Counted from the stretch's first letter, positions 15,283-24,271 are shown. The stretch is 31,446 nucleotides of DNA from Oceanospirillaceae bacterium UBA2001 (GCA_002335115.1 DDCR01000077.1:10277-41722), one strand, 5' to 3'. The notes: a model not told the origin generated them from the letters alone. A program made the numbers and translations.

Positions 15283-16542
15283 GTGAAATTATCTGCATTT
15301 GGTCAAAAATTTAGTGGTAATGCTGGCATCACGGTGCTGATGGATGACATCACTAATGCCCTCTCTAGTGATCGTGACACGATTATGATGGGAGGTGGAA
15401 ATCCAGCTAATATTCCACAAATTGAAGCTATTATGCAGCAACGTCTGCAAATTTTATCGAGCAATCCCGCCGCGGTAAGGCAACTTTTGGGGAGTTATGA
15501 CCCAGCTCAAGGTAATATGGCACTCATTGATGCGTTGGCTGAGTTATTCAGTAAAAAACTGGGTTGGCCTGTCACCCGGCATAATATTGCCCTGACCAAT
15601 GGCAGTCAGTCTGCATTTTTTATGCTCTTCAACATGCTCGCTGGTGAGTTTGACGACGGCAGTTATAAACAGATTCAACTACCCATGGTGCCAGAATACA
15701 TTGGCTATGCTGATGCGGGCATTGGTGATAACTTATTTATCGCAGCCCACCCTTTGATTGATGAGTTAGAGCAACGGCAATTTAAATATAGGGTCAAATT
15801 TGATGATTTACATATAGGCCCAAATACAGGTGCTATTTGTGTGTCTAGACCAACTAATCCAACGGGCAATGTCATTACCGACGATGAAGTAGAACAACTA
15901 GATGCATTAGCCCAAAACCATAATGTGCCTTTAATTATCGATGGTGCTTATGGCCTGCCATTTCCTGGCTTAATTTATACCCCCGCCAGCCCTTTTTGGA
16001 ATGACAACACCATTGTGTGTCTGAGCTTGTCTAAGTTTGGCTTACCAGGCGCTCGCACAGGAATTGTAGTCGCGAACGAAGAAACGATTAAAACCCTATC
16101 TGGCATCAATACCATTATTAATTTAGCCAGTGGTAGCTTTGGTGCGGCCTTGACCACAGACATGATTGCCTCGGGTGAGATTATTGACCTTAGCCAAAAT
16201 GTGGTGCGCCCTGCGTATGAAGCACAACTAGCGTTTGCTCAAACTACCCTGCAGCAGGTGATGGACCCAACTATTCCCTACGCTATTCACAAACCAGAAG
16301 GCACTATGTTTATGTGGTTATGGTTTAAAGGTATGCCTATTTCCAGTCAGGAACTTTATGAGCGTCTTAAACAAGAAGGGGTGATTGTGGTGTCTGGGCA
16401 TAATTTCTTTGTGGGCATCAAAGATGATTGGCAGCATCAACACGAATGCATACGCATTAACTATGCAGCCCAAAATCCAGAACGCATCGCTCAAGGTTTA
16501 AAGCTGATCGCACAGGCAGTGGGTCAGGCGTATTTGGGCTGA
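15283..16542 (+). CDS. avtA: Valine-pyruvate aminotransferase
   Basis: A 419-residue fold-type I aminotransferase. It aligns by eye along its whole length with E. coli AvtA (for example MGGGNPANIP, ALTNGSQSAFF, PEYIGYADAG, RPTNPTGNVITDDE, HKPEGTMFMWLWFKG). The PLP lysine is K251 in SLSKFGLPGAR. The enzyme exchanges amino groups between L-valine and pyruvate (alanine), linking branched-chain and alanine pools. The start is a GTG at 15283, supported by colinearity with the E. coli N-terminus (LFGDKFTRHSGI against AFGQKFSGNAGI). It appears to be a free-standing gene ahead of an MFS transporter. Confidence 0.95.
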   Translation: MKLSAFGQKFSGNAGITVLMDDITNALSSDRDTIMMGGGNPANIPQIEAIMQQRLQILSSNPAAVRQLLGSYDPAQGNMALIDALAELFSKKLGWPVTRHNIALTNGSQSAFFMLFNMLAGEFDDGSYKQIQLPMVPEYIGYADAGIGDNLFIAAHPLIDELEQRQFKYRVKFDDLHIGPNTGAICVSRPTNPTGNVITDDEVEQLDALAQNHNVPLIIDGAYGLPFPGLIYTPASPFWNDNTIVCLSLSKFGLPGARTGIVVANEETIKTLSGINTIINLASGSFGAALTTDMIASGEIIDLSQNVVRPAYEAQLAFAQTTLQQVMDPTIPYAIHKPEGTMFMWLWFKGMPISSQELYERLKQEGVIVVSGHNFFVGIKDDWQHQHECIRINYAAQNPERIAQGLKLIAQAVGQAYLG

Positions 16543-16686
16543 CAGGGTAAAAAGTAGGTTTTAACTAATCCATATATCAGTTTTTACTATATTTTTAATT
16601 AATTTTGATTTTCACTCTATTCACCGGCTTAAAAAAGCAGTATTGTGGCGCCCATAAGGTCAGCTCTTATGGTGGAGATAAACGCC

Positions 16687-18048
16687 ATGTTGCAAGAAAT
16701 AAAAGCCAGTTGGGCCCTGCTCCTAGGCATTGGGTTTATTATGGTAGGCAATGGCCTGCAGGGTACGCTATTGGGTGTTCGTGCAAGCTTAGAGGGGTTT
16801 GAAGTATTCACCACAGGTGTGGTCATGTCGTTCTACTTCTCGGGTATGCTTGTGGGCAGCATTGTGACCCCTAAGTTGGTGGCTAGGGTAGGGCACATTC
16901 GGGTCTTCGCTGCATTAGCCTCTACGGCCTCCATTGCTATTTTGTTGCACAGTGTTTATGTCAATCCATACACATGGAGCTTGATGCGCCTGGTGACAGG
17001 CATTTGTTTTTCTGGTTTGTTTGTGGTGACTGAAAGTTGGCTGAACGACCGAGCGAGTAACGAAAATCGTGGCGCCATATTATCCATCTATATGGTCGTG
17101 GTGACTTTAGGTATGGGAAGTGGTCAATTCTTGTTGAACGTGGCTGACCCAGCCAACACCGATCTGTTTATTCTTATTTCTGTGATCATTTCTTTTGCAT
17201 TGGTACCTATTCTGCTGACTGCTCGGCCTGCGCCCGCTTTTGATCAGGCTGAAAGCATGTCGCTGCTTGCCCTCTATAAAGTCTCTCCCCTAGCCGTGAT
17301 CAGTAATGCCTTAACAGGTGCAGCCCACGGCACTGCATTTGGCTTAGGGGCTGTATACGGTTTACAAAAAGGCTTTGATAATAGCTTAGTCGCGTTATTT
17401 ATGGCGTCGTTTCTGTGGGGTGGTTTCTTACTGCAGTGGCCTATTGGATGGTTATCTGACAAGTATGGTCGGCGTGGCATTATGTTAATCACGGCTATGG
17501 CAGCAGTAGTCATGTGTTTATTGGCGTCGGTATGGGACATCAGTAGCAGCAGTTACATTCCCCTTATTGCCGTGGTGGGCGGTTTAGTAATGCCTATGTA
17601 TTCCCTGTGTGTGGCTTATGCGAGTGATCGACTCTCTCCAGAACAAATCGTATCTGCCAGTGGTGCCATGGTTATGGCTTCTGGTATTGGCTTGAGTGTG
17701 GGTCCAATTTTGGTGGCCTTGGCGATGTCGAGCTTTGGTCCTGATGTGTATTTCATTGGCATCGCCTTGGCTTTTCTAGCCATTACCCTAGCGGTATTAA
17801 ATAGTATGCGTTATCGCGAAGTCACCTTAGCAGACGTTGAAGACCAGTCCCCTATATTGGCTGCAGGTGTCATTGGTACGCCTATTGCTGCCTTCACTGC
17901 GCCTGATGCTCAAGACTATGCTGAGGCACTAGAAGAGGACGAATTAGAGCTATTAGATGATAGTGACGAGTGGACTCAAGCGCCTATTGCGGGTCCAGAG
18001 ATTGCGGTGCCAGATGCCGATGCATCCGCTGAGGAAGACCACTACTAA
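16687..18048 (+). CDS. MFS transporter (YcaD-like)
   Basis: A 453-residue major facilitator with about 12 hydrophobic segments. It contains the MFS loop motif between TM8 and TM9 (GWLSDKYGRRG), and a TM4/TM5 region (TESWLNDRASNENRGAILS) typical of YcaD-like transporters. ATG 16687 is preferred: GGAG lies 10 nt upstream and the protein then begins just before TM1. An in-frame GTG at 16645 would add 14 residues. The C-terminal 40 or so residues form an unusual acidic cytoplasmic tail (ALEEDELELLDDSDEW). Substrate unknown; it may export or import amino-acid-like compounds given avtA upstream, but that is only context. Confidence 0.85.
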   Translation: MLQEIKASWALLLGIGFIMVGNGLQGTLLGVRASLEGFEVFTTGVVMSFYFSGMLVGSIVTPKLVARVGHIRVFAALASTASIAILLHSVYVNPYTWSLMRLVTGICFSGLFVVTESWLNDRASNENRGAILSIYMVVVTLGMGSGQFLLNVADPANTDLFILISVIISFALVPILLTARPAPAFDQAESMSLLALYKVSPLAVISNALTGAAHGTAFGLGAVYGLQKGFDNSLVALFMASFLWGGFLLQWPIGWLSDKYGRRGIMLITAMAAVVMCLLASVWDISSSSYIPLIAVVGGLVMPMYSLCVAYASDRLSPEQIVSASGAMVMASGIGLSVGPILVALAMSSFGPDVYFIGIALAFLAITLAVLNSMRYREVTLADVEDQSPILAAGVIGTPIAAFTAPDAQDYAEALEEDELELLDDSDEWTQAPIAGPEIAVPDADASAEEDHY

Positions 18049-18078
18049 TGGGGCAGCAATTCCCCATTGAGGTGTCTT

Positions 18079-18161
18079 ACCAAAGTGATAAAAATACAGT
18101 TAACAAACTTAGCTCAAAATACAGTTAACAAACTTTTAAATCGACTTGGAATCACTTTGGT
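18079..18161. repeat. Inverted repeat enclosing two 20-bp direct repeats
   Basis: ACCAAAGTGAT (18079-18089) is the exact reverse complement of ATCACTTTGGT (18151-18161). Between them AAAATACAGTTAACAAACTT occurs twice, at 18091-18110 and 18116-18135, with a 25-bp period and no mismatch. The element fills the space between the convergent MFS and ABC genes and may act as a two-way transcription end or be a small duplicated element. No classic terminator with T run is seen. Confidence 0.75.
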
Positions 18162-18169
18162 TTCAATGA

Positions 18170-20008
18170 TTAATCTAAACCAATAAAGCCGCCAGTTTGA
18201 TGTTGCCAGAGTTTGGCGTAAACGCCGTTAAGAGCCAGTAACTCTTTATGGCTACCTTGCTCAATAATATTGCCTTCGTCAATGATCACCAGTCGATCCA
18301 TGGCAGCGATGGTCGATAAACGGTGGGCAATTGCGATGACCGTTTTGCCATCCATAAGGCGATTTAAGCTGGCTTGGATGGCAGCTTCTACCTCTGAGTC
18401 TAAGGCTGAAGTGGCTTCATCTAACACCAATATAGGTGCATTTTTAAGCAGTACACGGGCAATGGCAATTCTTTGACGTTGGCCACCAGATAGTTTTACG
18501 CCCCTTTCGCCTACTTGAGCCATATAGCCGCGGTTACCTTTGGGATCTTCTAAATCGTCGATAAACACATTGGCTTCGGCTTGTTTGCAGGCAAGCAGTA
18601 ATTCGGCATCTGTGGCATCAGGTTTGCCATACACAATGTTTTCGCGCACAGAACGATGTAGCAGTGACGTATCTTGTGTCACCATGCCGATAGCCGCACG
18701 TAAGCTGTCTTGCGTGACTTGGCTAATGTCCTGACCATCAATCACAATTTTACCACTTTCTAAATCATGGAAACGCAGCAGCAGATTAACTAGGGTAGAC
18801 TTGCCTGCTCCAGAACGCCCGACAATGCCCACTTTTTCTCCAGCTTTAATCTGTAAGCTTAAGCTATCGATGACCCCATGGCTCTTACCATAGTGGAAGC
18901 AAATAGCATCAAAGTTAATGTGTCCATGAGTCACTTTTAATAAAGTGTCAGCATTATTGAGCACAGTTTGAGGCTGAGAAATAGTGTGCATGGCATCTGC
19001 CACAGTGCCTAAACTCTCAAAAAAGTCATGCACTTCCCACATCAGCCAATCAGAAAATCCCTGTAAGCGAATAGCCAGGGCTAAACTGACCGCGATCATG
19101 CCTAAACTCGCACTATGGTTAAGCCATAAATAAATATCCACCGCCGCAGTCGCAAAAATAAGCAGGCTATTTAAGCTCGTAACAACGACATCCATCCAGG
19201 TGCTAAGACCCATCATTTGGAACACATTGAGCAAAAAAGAGTTCATGGACGACTTAGCGTAATCCGTTTCTTTTTGCGTATGGGCAAACAGTTTTACCGT
19301 GCTAATGTTGGTGTAACTATCCACGACTCGGCCCGTCATGATGGCACGTTTGTTGGCTTGGTCTTCTGCAATTCGGCCTAAGCGGGGCAGAAAGTAAATC
19401 ATGGCGCCAGTAAAAAGCACTAACCAAATCGCAATGGGTGCAGCCATGCGTAGGTCGGTGTTTGATAACAGCACCAGCATAGAAAATATGCCCACCACAA
19501 CGTAGGCAAAGGTGTCGCAAAGTTTACCCACGACTTGCCTAACAGCAATAGAGCCTTGCATGACTTTGGCGGCGATACGACCCGCAAAATCGTCTTGGTA
19601 AAAGTCTAAGCTTTGTTGTAATAAATAGCGGTGTGCTAACCAACGCACGCGCATCGTTAAGTTGGGTAATAGGGTTTGCATGCGAATCAGATTATTGAGC
19701 AGACCAATAACAGGCACCACAAGCACAATTAATATGCCCATTAGCCATAACGTACTAGCTTGATCCTTTAAAAATGTGGCTCTATCTTGCACACTAAGCC
19801 AATCGACCAACTGACCCATGAAACCAAATATAATGACTTCAATGGCAGCGAAAGCACCTGCAGTGAGGGCCAATAAAAACATATAACGCTTCATGCCATG
19901 GCAATAGTGCCAGCAAAAACGCCACACGCCCTTGGGGGGTTGTTGGGGTTGCTCCGGGGGGTAGGGATCAACTAAGTTTTCAAAAAACTTTAACATAATG
20001 GCATGCAT
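18170..20008 (-). CDS. ABC exporter, fused permease-ATPase (MsbA/multidrug type)
   Basis: A 612-residue half-transporter. The N-terminal membrane domain (about 35-330, some six helices) is followed by a nucleotide-binding domain with Walker A GRSGAGKST (about 397-405, K403), signature LSGGQ (506-510), Walker B ILVLDE (D530, E531), D-loop SALD and H-loop H562. All catalytic residues are present, so it should form a working homodimer exporter. The substrate (lipid, peptide or drug) cannot be read from the sequence. The N-terminus has a proline/glutamine-rich stretch (DPYPPEQPQQPPK). No good ribosome site precedes either M1 or M5, so the exact start is uncertain. It lies 75 bp downstream of the pterin dehydratase gene on the same strand. 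Confidence 0.9.
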   Translation of the reverse strand: MHAIMLKFFENLVDPYPPEQPQQPPKGVWRFCWHYCHGMKRYMFLLALTAGAFAAIEVIIFGFMGQLVDWLSVQDRATFLKDQASTLWLMGILIVLVVPVIGLLNNLIRMQTLLPNLTMRVRWLAHRYLLQQSLDFYQDDFAGRIAAKVMQGSIAVRQVVGKLCDTFAYVVVGIFSMLVLLSNTDLRMAAPIAIWLVLFTGAMIYFLPRLGRIAEDQANKRAIMTGRVVDSYTNISTVKLFAHTQKETDYAKSSMNSFLLNVFQMMGLSTWMDVVVTSLNSLLIFATAAVDIYLWLNHSASLGMIAVSLALAIRLQGFSDWLMWEVHDFFESLGTVADAMHTISQPQTVLNNADTLLKVTHGHINFDAICFHYGKSHGVIDSLSLQIKAGEKVGIVGRSGAGKSTLVNLLLRFHDLESGKIVIDGQDISQVTQDSLRAAIGMVTQDTSLLHRSVRENIVYGKPDATDAELLLACKQAEANVFIDDLEDPKGNRGYMAQVGERGVKLSGGQRQRIAIARVLLKNAPILVLDEATSALDSEVEAAIQASLNRLMDGKTVIAIAHRLSTIAAMDRLVIIDEGNIIEQGSHKELLALNGVYAKLWQHQTGGFIGLD

Positions 20009-20083
20009 CTGATGCTAACAAACGTTTATTTTAGCCCAAAAGCTTGAAGCTAGCTTCTGTTTATAAGGTGGTTTTGGATTAAC

Positions 20084-20419
20084 TTACTCAATGAGGCTAT
20101 CTGTTTTAGCAGCCATGATGAAATCGTTATGATGCAGGCCATTAATGGTATGCGTCCACCAATTAACAGTAACTGAGCCCCATTCAGTTAAAATGGCTGG
20201 ATGGTGGTCTTCCAATTCGGCTATAGCGCCAAGCCGATTAGTGAATTCTAAGGCTAAATTAAAGTTTTTGAACTTATACTGGCGCTGAAGTTGCTGCATT
20301 CCAGCCACAATAATAGGCTCCCAAGCTGGAATTTCCTGCATTAAGACCAACTGGTCTTCATGGCTCACTGTGGGGGTGCCAGAACGACATACGGCGCATT
20401 TTAATTGACTTAACTGCAT
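20084..20419 (-). CDS. phhB: Pterin-4a-carbinolamine dehydratase
   Basis: A 111-residue protein with the family core ELEDHHPAIL (H72, H73, P74) and the second active-site histidine H90 in VTVNWWTH, followed by GLHHNDFIMAAKTD. The enzyme dehydrates 4a-hydroxytetrahydrobiopterin, regenerating the cofactor of aromatic amino acid hydroxylases. No phenylalanine hydroxylase gene is in the window. ATG 20419 is preferred over an in-frame GTG at 20431. An N-terminal CAVC pair (C8, C11) resembles the CxxC often seen in bacterial members. It sits 46 bp downstream of the SulP gene on the same strand and may be read from that unit. Confidence 0.9.
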   Translation of the reverse strand: MQLSQLKCAVCRSGTPTVSHEDQLVLMQEIPAWEPIIVAGMQQLQRQYKFKNFNLALEFTNRLGAIAELEDHHPAILTEWGSVTVNWWTHTINGLHHNDFIMAAKTDSLIE

Positions 20420-20465
20420 GCTGTTTCTCACTCTTTTGAAGACCTGCTACCTAGGTCAAGCGGCC

Positions 20466-22190
20466 CTAATAAAGTTGGGTTAAATCTTGCCATGCTTGAT
20501 GCTGACTTAAGTATACGGTGCCGGTGAGCTCATCTGCAAAGTTAATCCTGTGTAATCGATCTAACACGGGTCCTTTAACATCTGAAAAGTGCATTTTAAT
20601 GCCTTTGTCGTCTAATCTAGTGTTTAATTCTAACAAGCTTTGCAGCGCACTTGAATCGATATGGTTAATACCAGACGCCACAAGCACCAAATGCTCCATA
20701 GCTGGATGGCTGGCCAATAAGCCATTGATCCGATTATCTAAGTAGCGAAGGTTACCAAAAAATAAACTCTCGTCAATCCGCAGAACAAGCACTTGATTGA
20801 CTTGTTTAACAAGGTGGCGGTCTATATTGCGGAATTGTTCACCACCTTCAACTGGGCCAACAATGGCAGTATGGGGACGACTAGTGCGCCACAATATAAG
20901 GCTGATCGTCGCTGTGACACCCGCGATAACACCAGCTTCCACCCCCACCAATAATACCGTGCAAAGGGTAACCATCATGGCTGCAAAATCATGCTTACTA
21001 TACTTCCACGTAAAGGTGATTTCATGGGGTTCAATCAATGTGAGTACAGCGACAAAGATAGTAGCTCCTAGCACAGCCTTGGGTAAAAAAGCCAAGTAGG
21101 GTGTCAGGTAAAGACTTGCGAGGGCAACCCCTAGGGCGGTAAAAACACCAGCCATGGGGCTTCTTGCGCCTGCATCAAAGTTAACTACAGAACGTGAGAA
21201 ACCGCCTGTCACTGCAAAACCACCAGAAACTGCAGAGGCTACATTAGCTGCGCCTAAACCCAAAAGTTCATGGTTTGGGTTAATCTGTTGACGTCGTTTA
21301 CTGGCCAAGGTTTGGGCCACTGACATGGATTCAACATAACCGATTAGACTAATCATGAGGGCAGAAGGCATTAAGGTGGTGACTAATAAAATACTTAATT
21401 CAGGCCAAGTGAAGCTAGGCAGTTTTGCTGGAATATGGCCCACAACCTCCACACCAAGATGATCTAAGTCAAAGGTTGAAACCAATAGAATAGAGAGTAT
21501 GACTGCACCCACAGGTGCAACTTTAGTAAAACCTGAGGCTGCAGATTTGCTCATAAAACGGCATAAAAAAATCGTCAAAGGTGCACGAGAAAGCCACAAA
21601 AATACGATGGTGACGACACCTGTTACAACGGTCAGGAAGTGAGAATTTGGGCTATATTGTGCAAGTTCAACAACCAATTCAGGTAAGTTATGCCCAGCTA
21701 GGGGAATACCTAAAATGTGTTTCAACTGACTCAGGGCGATCAATATGCCAGCCGCTGTAATAAAACCAGTGATGACGGGGCGACTTAACAAATTAGCGAT
21801 AAAGCCTAATCGAAACAAGCCCATAATAAACATTAAAGTGCCAGACACTAAAGCCAAAGTCATAGACAGGATTAATACGTCTATGCCACTAGACATGTGA
21901 GCTAGGCCCACAGCATTGGCTGATAAAAGGGAAACTACTGCGACCGGACCAACGGATAATGTGCGGCTGGTACCAAACAAAGCATACGCCAAGAGTGGGA
22001 ATATGCTGGCATACAAGCCGGTTTCAGCGGGCAAACCAGCTAACATTGCATAGGCTAAGCTTTGTGGAATAAGCATAATGCTTACAATCACAGCCGCCAT
22101 CATGTCAGCCCGTAAGCTACTCAAATCATAGTTTTTTAACCATATTAATGCAGGCAGTTGAGTCACACCAAACCTGCTCGCTTTTCCCAT
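20466..22190 (-). CDS. SulP-family anion transporter with STAS domain
   Basis: A 574-residue membrane transporter. The N-terminal hydrophobic domain (about 25-420) has the SulP signature in SIMLIPQSLAYAMLAGLPAETGLY at about 37-60. The C-terminal STAS domain (about 455-565) contains LVASGINHIDSSALQSLLEL, in which the DSSAL turn corresponds to the conserved STAS loop. SulP proteins carry sulfate, bicarbonate or other anions. Here the gene begins 5 nt after the stop of a persulfide dioxygenase-type gene, so the two are almost certainly co-transcribed. That favours a sulfur oxyanion (sulfite, sulfate or thiosulfate) as substrate, which is inference. Confidence 0.92.
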   Translation of the reverse strand: MGKASRFGVTQLPALIWLKNYDLSSLRADMMAAVIVSIMLIPQSLAYAMLAGLPAETGLYASIFPLLAYALFGTSRTLSVGPVAVVSLLSANAVGLAHMSSGIDVLILSMTLALVSGTLMFIMGLFRLGFIANLLSRPVITGFITAAGILIALSQLKHILGIPLAGHNLPELVVELAQYSPNSHFLTVVTGVVTIVFLWLSRAPLTIFLCRFMSKSAASGFTKVAPVGAVILSILLVSTFDLDHLGVEVVGHIPAKLPSFTWPELSILLVTTLMPSALMISLIGYVESMSVAQTLASKRRQQINPNHELLGLGAANVASAVSGGFAVTGGFSRSVVNFDAGARSPMAGVFTALGVALASLYLTPYLAFLPKAVLGATIFVAVLTLIEPHEITFTWKYSKHDFAAMMVTLCTVLLVGVEAGVIAGVTATISLILWRTSRPHTAIVGPVEGGEQFRNIDRHLVKQVNQVLVLRIDESLFFGNLRYLDNRINGLLASHPAMEHLVLVASGINHIDSSALQSLLELNTRLDDKGIKMHFSDVKGPVLDRLHRINFADELTGTVYLSQHQAWQDLTQLY

Positions 22191-22195
22191 GCCGG

Positions 22196-23077
22196 TTAAG
22201 TAACCATTTGATTAACAGGGATCTTAATGTAAGCAATGCCATTATCTTCAACTGGAGGCATATGGCCTGCGCGCATATTCACCTGCACTGAAGGCAATAA
22301 TAGTCGGGGCGTATTAAGCTGTGCATCACGGGTTTCACGCATATGAACAAACTCCGTTTTGGATTTTCCCACTAAATGAATATTGTTGGCCTTTGATTCT
22401 GCAACACTACTTTGCCATAAATATTCGCGTCCACCTGGAGCGTAATCGTGGCACATAAAGAGACGGGTGTTATCGGGTAAACTTAGAATCAATTGCAGTG
22501 AATCATATAAAGCCTTGGCATCTCCACCGGGGAAGTCACATCTTGCTGTTCCATAATCGGGCATGAATAAAGTATCACCCACAAAACAGGCGTCACTCAC
22601 CACAAAACTCATGCAGGCAGGAGTGTGGCCTGGCGTGTGAAGTGCCATGATTGTTAAATGCCCTAGTTTTAATATCTCGTTGGGGCTAATCAAGTGATCG
22701 AACTGACTTCCATTCCGTGCAAAGTCGTCTTCAGCATTAAATAAATGACCAAAAATATCTTGCACATGGGTAATTTGGTCACCAATCGCTATCTTGCCAC
22801 CCAGTTGGCTTTGGATGTAAGGTGCCCCTGATAAGTGGTCTGCGTGCACATGGGTTTCCAATAACCAGATGAGGTTGAGGCCCTGCTCTGTGATGTGCTT
22901 AATCATTTTGTCTGCGGAGCGCGTGCTAGTCTGTCCCTTGCTAACATCATAGTCGAGAACACAGTCAATGGCGGCACAGTCTTTAGTTTCTGGGTCTTCA
23001 ACGACGTAACTCACCGTTGATGTTGCCTTATCAAAAAAGGCGGTAATCACTGGCACACTTTGCGTAGAATTTGACAC
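22196..23077 (-). CDS. MBL-fold persulfide (sulfur) dioxygenase, Blh/ETHE1-like
   Basis: The 293-residue protein carries H76-x-H78-x-D80-H81 (in THVHADHLSG), H151 (HTPGHTP), D168 (VGDTLF) and H210 (MCHDYAPGG). Mononuclear-iron persulfide dioxygenases use only part of this set. ARCDFPGGDA is a hallmark of the bacterial Blh-type enzymes, which oxidise glutathione persulfide to sulfite. The start is set by a strong TGGAGGT three bases before GTG 23077; the product then begins close to the family start (PVITAFFDKATSTVSYVVEDP). A longer ATG start at 23140 would add 21 atypical residues. Co-transcription with SulP (5-nt gap) fits export or uptake of the oxyanion product. No BigR repressor or rhodanese is adjacent. 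Confidence 0.88.
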   Translation of the reverse strand: MSNSTQSVPVITAFFDKATSTVSYVVEDPETKDCAAIDCVLDYDVSKGQTSTRSADKMIKHITEQGLNLIWLLETHVHADHLSGAPYIQSQLGGKIAIGDQITHVQDIFGHLFNAEDDFARNGSQFDHLISPNEILKLGHLTIMALHTPGHTPACMSFVVSDACFVGDTLFMPDYGTARCDFPGGDAKALYDSLQLILSLPDNTRLFMCHDYAPGGREYLWQSSVAESKANNIHLVGKSKTEFVHMRETRDAQLNTPRLLLPSVQVNMRAGHMPPVEDNGIAYIKIPVNQMVT

Positions 23078-23080
23078 GAT

Positions 23081-23087
23081 ACCTCCA
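23081..23087 (-). promoter_or_regulatory. Shine-Dalgarno site that decides a GTG start
   Basis: On the minus strand TGGAGGT is followed by ATC and then GTG (23077). It pairs with seven bases of the 16S rRNA tail and sits inside the longer reading frame, which argues for the shorter dioxygenase. Confidence 0.65.
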
Positions 23088-23297
23088 ACATTGGACTCAA
23101 TCTGTGGCTTAATTGTACGAGAGTTTATTAGAGTTTGCAAATTAAGTTATAACCTTATGCTTTAATACTATAAGCTATTTATTTAACGCCACTTAGTTCG
23201 AAGCACGAATATTCATAAACCCACTGTTTTATTGGTATTTAGCTTAATTTTGATCATTTTTTATAAGATTAAACCTTACCTTTACTGAGTTAATGCC

Positions 23298-23303
23298 TAT
23301 AAT
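23298..23303 (+). promoter_or_regulatory. -10 element of the flavin reductase gene
   Basis: A perfect TATAAT lies 36 bp before the start at 23339. The best -35 (TTACCT at 23276, 16-nt spacing) is weak. GGAG just upstream of the ATG gives the ribosome site. Confidence 0.45.
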
Positions 23304-23338
23304 AGCCAGCTGTTATTTACTGTTTATTTGGAGTCCTT

Positions 23339-24271
23339 ATGTCTACAGAAGCTTTTAGCACCCGCGAATTTCGTGACGCTTTGTCGTCATTTGCCACGGG
23401 CGTGACTGTAGTGACTTGTTTAGACGCAAACGGTGAGCCAGTGGGCGCCACGGCGAGCAGTTTTAACTCTGTGTCTATGGATCCTCCATTAATTTTGTGG
23501 AGCATTACCAAAACAGCATACAGTGCCGATGCGTTTATTAATGCTAAGCACTTTGTGGTCAATGTTCTAAGTGCTGAGCAAATGGCAACTTCCAATCAAT
23601 TCGCTCGCAGTGGCACAGATAAGTTTGCCGATGTGGAGGTAGAGCAGGGTATTGGTGGGGTTCCCACATTACCTGGAGCGATCACCTTCTTTGAATGCGA
23701 AGCCTGGGCAACTTACGACGGTGGAGACCATGAAATCATTGTTGGCCGAGTGAAAGGTCTGCGCAGCATGGCAGGATCTGGGCTCGTCTTTTACCGGGGC
23801 GCCTACGCCACAGCAGAAGCCATTCCAACCTTGGCGCCCACAGAGACCAATGATGTAAGTCACTTTATTGATAACTATTTGTTGTACTACATGTCACGGG
23901 CGACGCATCAAATGGGTGAAGAATTTCATCAATTGGTGGCGGATGATGGCCTAACAACGAAAGAGTGGCGCGTACTGGCGTGTTTATACAATGAAAATAG
24001 TATGAGCCTAGCTGACCTTGCTAAGCGCACGATGGTGGATCAAACCACTTTATTAGAACTGTCTATAGAATTGCAAAAACAGAATATGGCGCGCGTACAA
24101 CAGCTAGATGCGGGTACCAAAGTAACCGGTACAGCTGCGGGCCAAGAGCGAGTAGCACATTTAATAGAAGACTACCAAAAGGCAGAGAGTAACGCCCTGG
24201 AAGGGTTGGATAGTGATGCGTCAGAGACTTTAAAAACCATGCTACAGCGTATTATTAAAAATACGGATTAG
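23339..24271 (+). CDS. Flavin reductase fused to a C-terminal MarR-type domain
   Basis: The protein has 310 residues in two parts. Residues about 8-165 form an HpaC/NtaB-type flavin reductase domain (FRDALSSFATGVTVVT, GATASSFNSVSMDPPLILWS, HFVVNVLS, GDHEIIVGRV), which uses NAD(P)H to supply reduced flavin. Residues about 172-305 form a MarR-like winged helix (TTKEWRVLACL, SLADLAKRTMVDQTTLLEL). The same order occurs in the C1 reductase of Acinetobacter p-hydroxyphenylacetate hydroxylase, where the MarR-like domain acts as an effector-sensing brake on the reductase. No partner monooxygenase is visible in the window. The gene is convergent with fadH and divergent from the persulfide dioxygenase gene. 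Confidence 0.88.
   Translation: MSTEAFSTREFRDALSSFATGVTVVTCLDANGEPVGATASSFNSVSMDPPLILWSITKTAYSADAFINAKHFVVNVLSAEQMATSNQFARSGTDKFADVEVEQGIGGVPTLPGAITFFECEAWATYDGGDHEIIVGRVKGLRSMAGSGLVFYRGAYATAEAIPTLAPTETNDVSHFIDNYLLYYMSRATHQMGEEFHQLVADDGLTTKEWRVLACLYNENSMSLADLAKRTMVDQTTLLELSIELQKQNMARVQQLDAGTKVTGTAAGQERVAHLIEDYQKAESNALEGLDSDASETLKTMLQRIIKNTD

Noticed and set aside
18079..18161. Insertion sequence or MITE ends
   Set aside because: No transposase, no target-site duplication and only 11-bp arms over 83 bp; kept as a repeat element of unknown origin.
20046..20057. GAAGCTAGCTTC, a perfect 12-bp palindrome between the ABC exporter and pterin dehydratase genes
   Set aside because: It has no loop or T run, so it is not a convincing terminator, and a single 12-bp palindrome is not strong evidence for an operator.
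23141..23338. BigR-type operator upstream of the persulfide dioxygenase gene
   Set aside because: The region is AT-rich with only imperfect inverted repeats (for example GCTTTAATACTATAAGC), and no BigR gene is nearby; the evidence is too weak to call.
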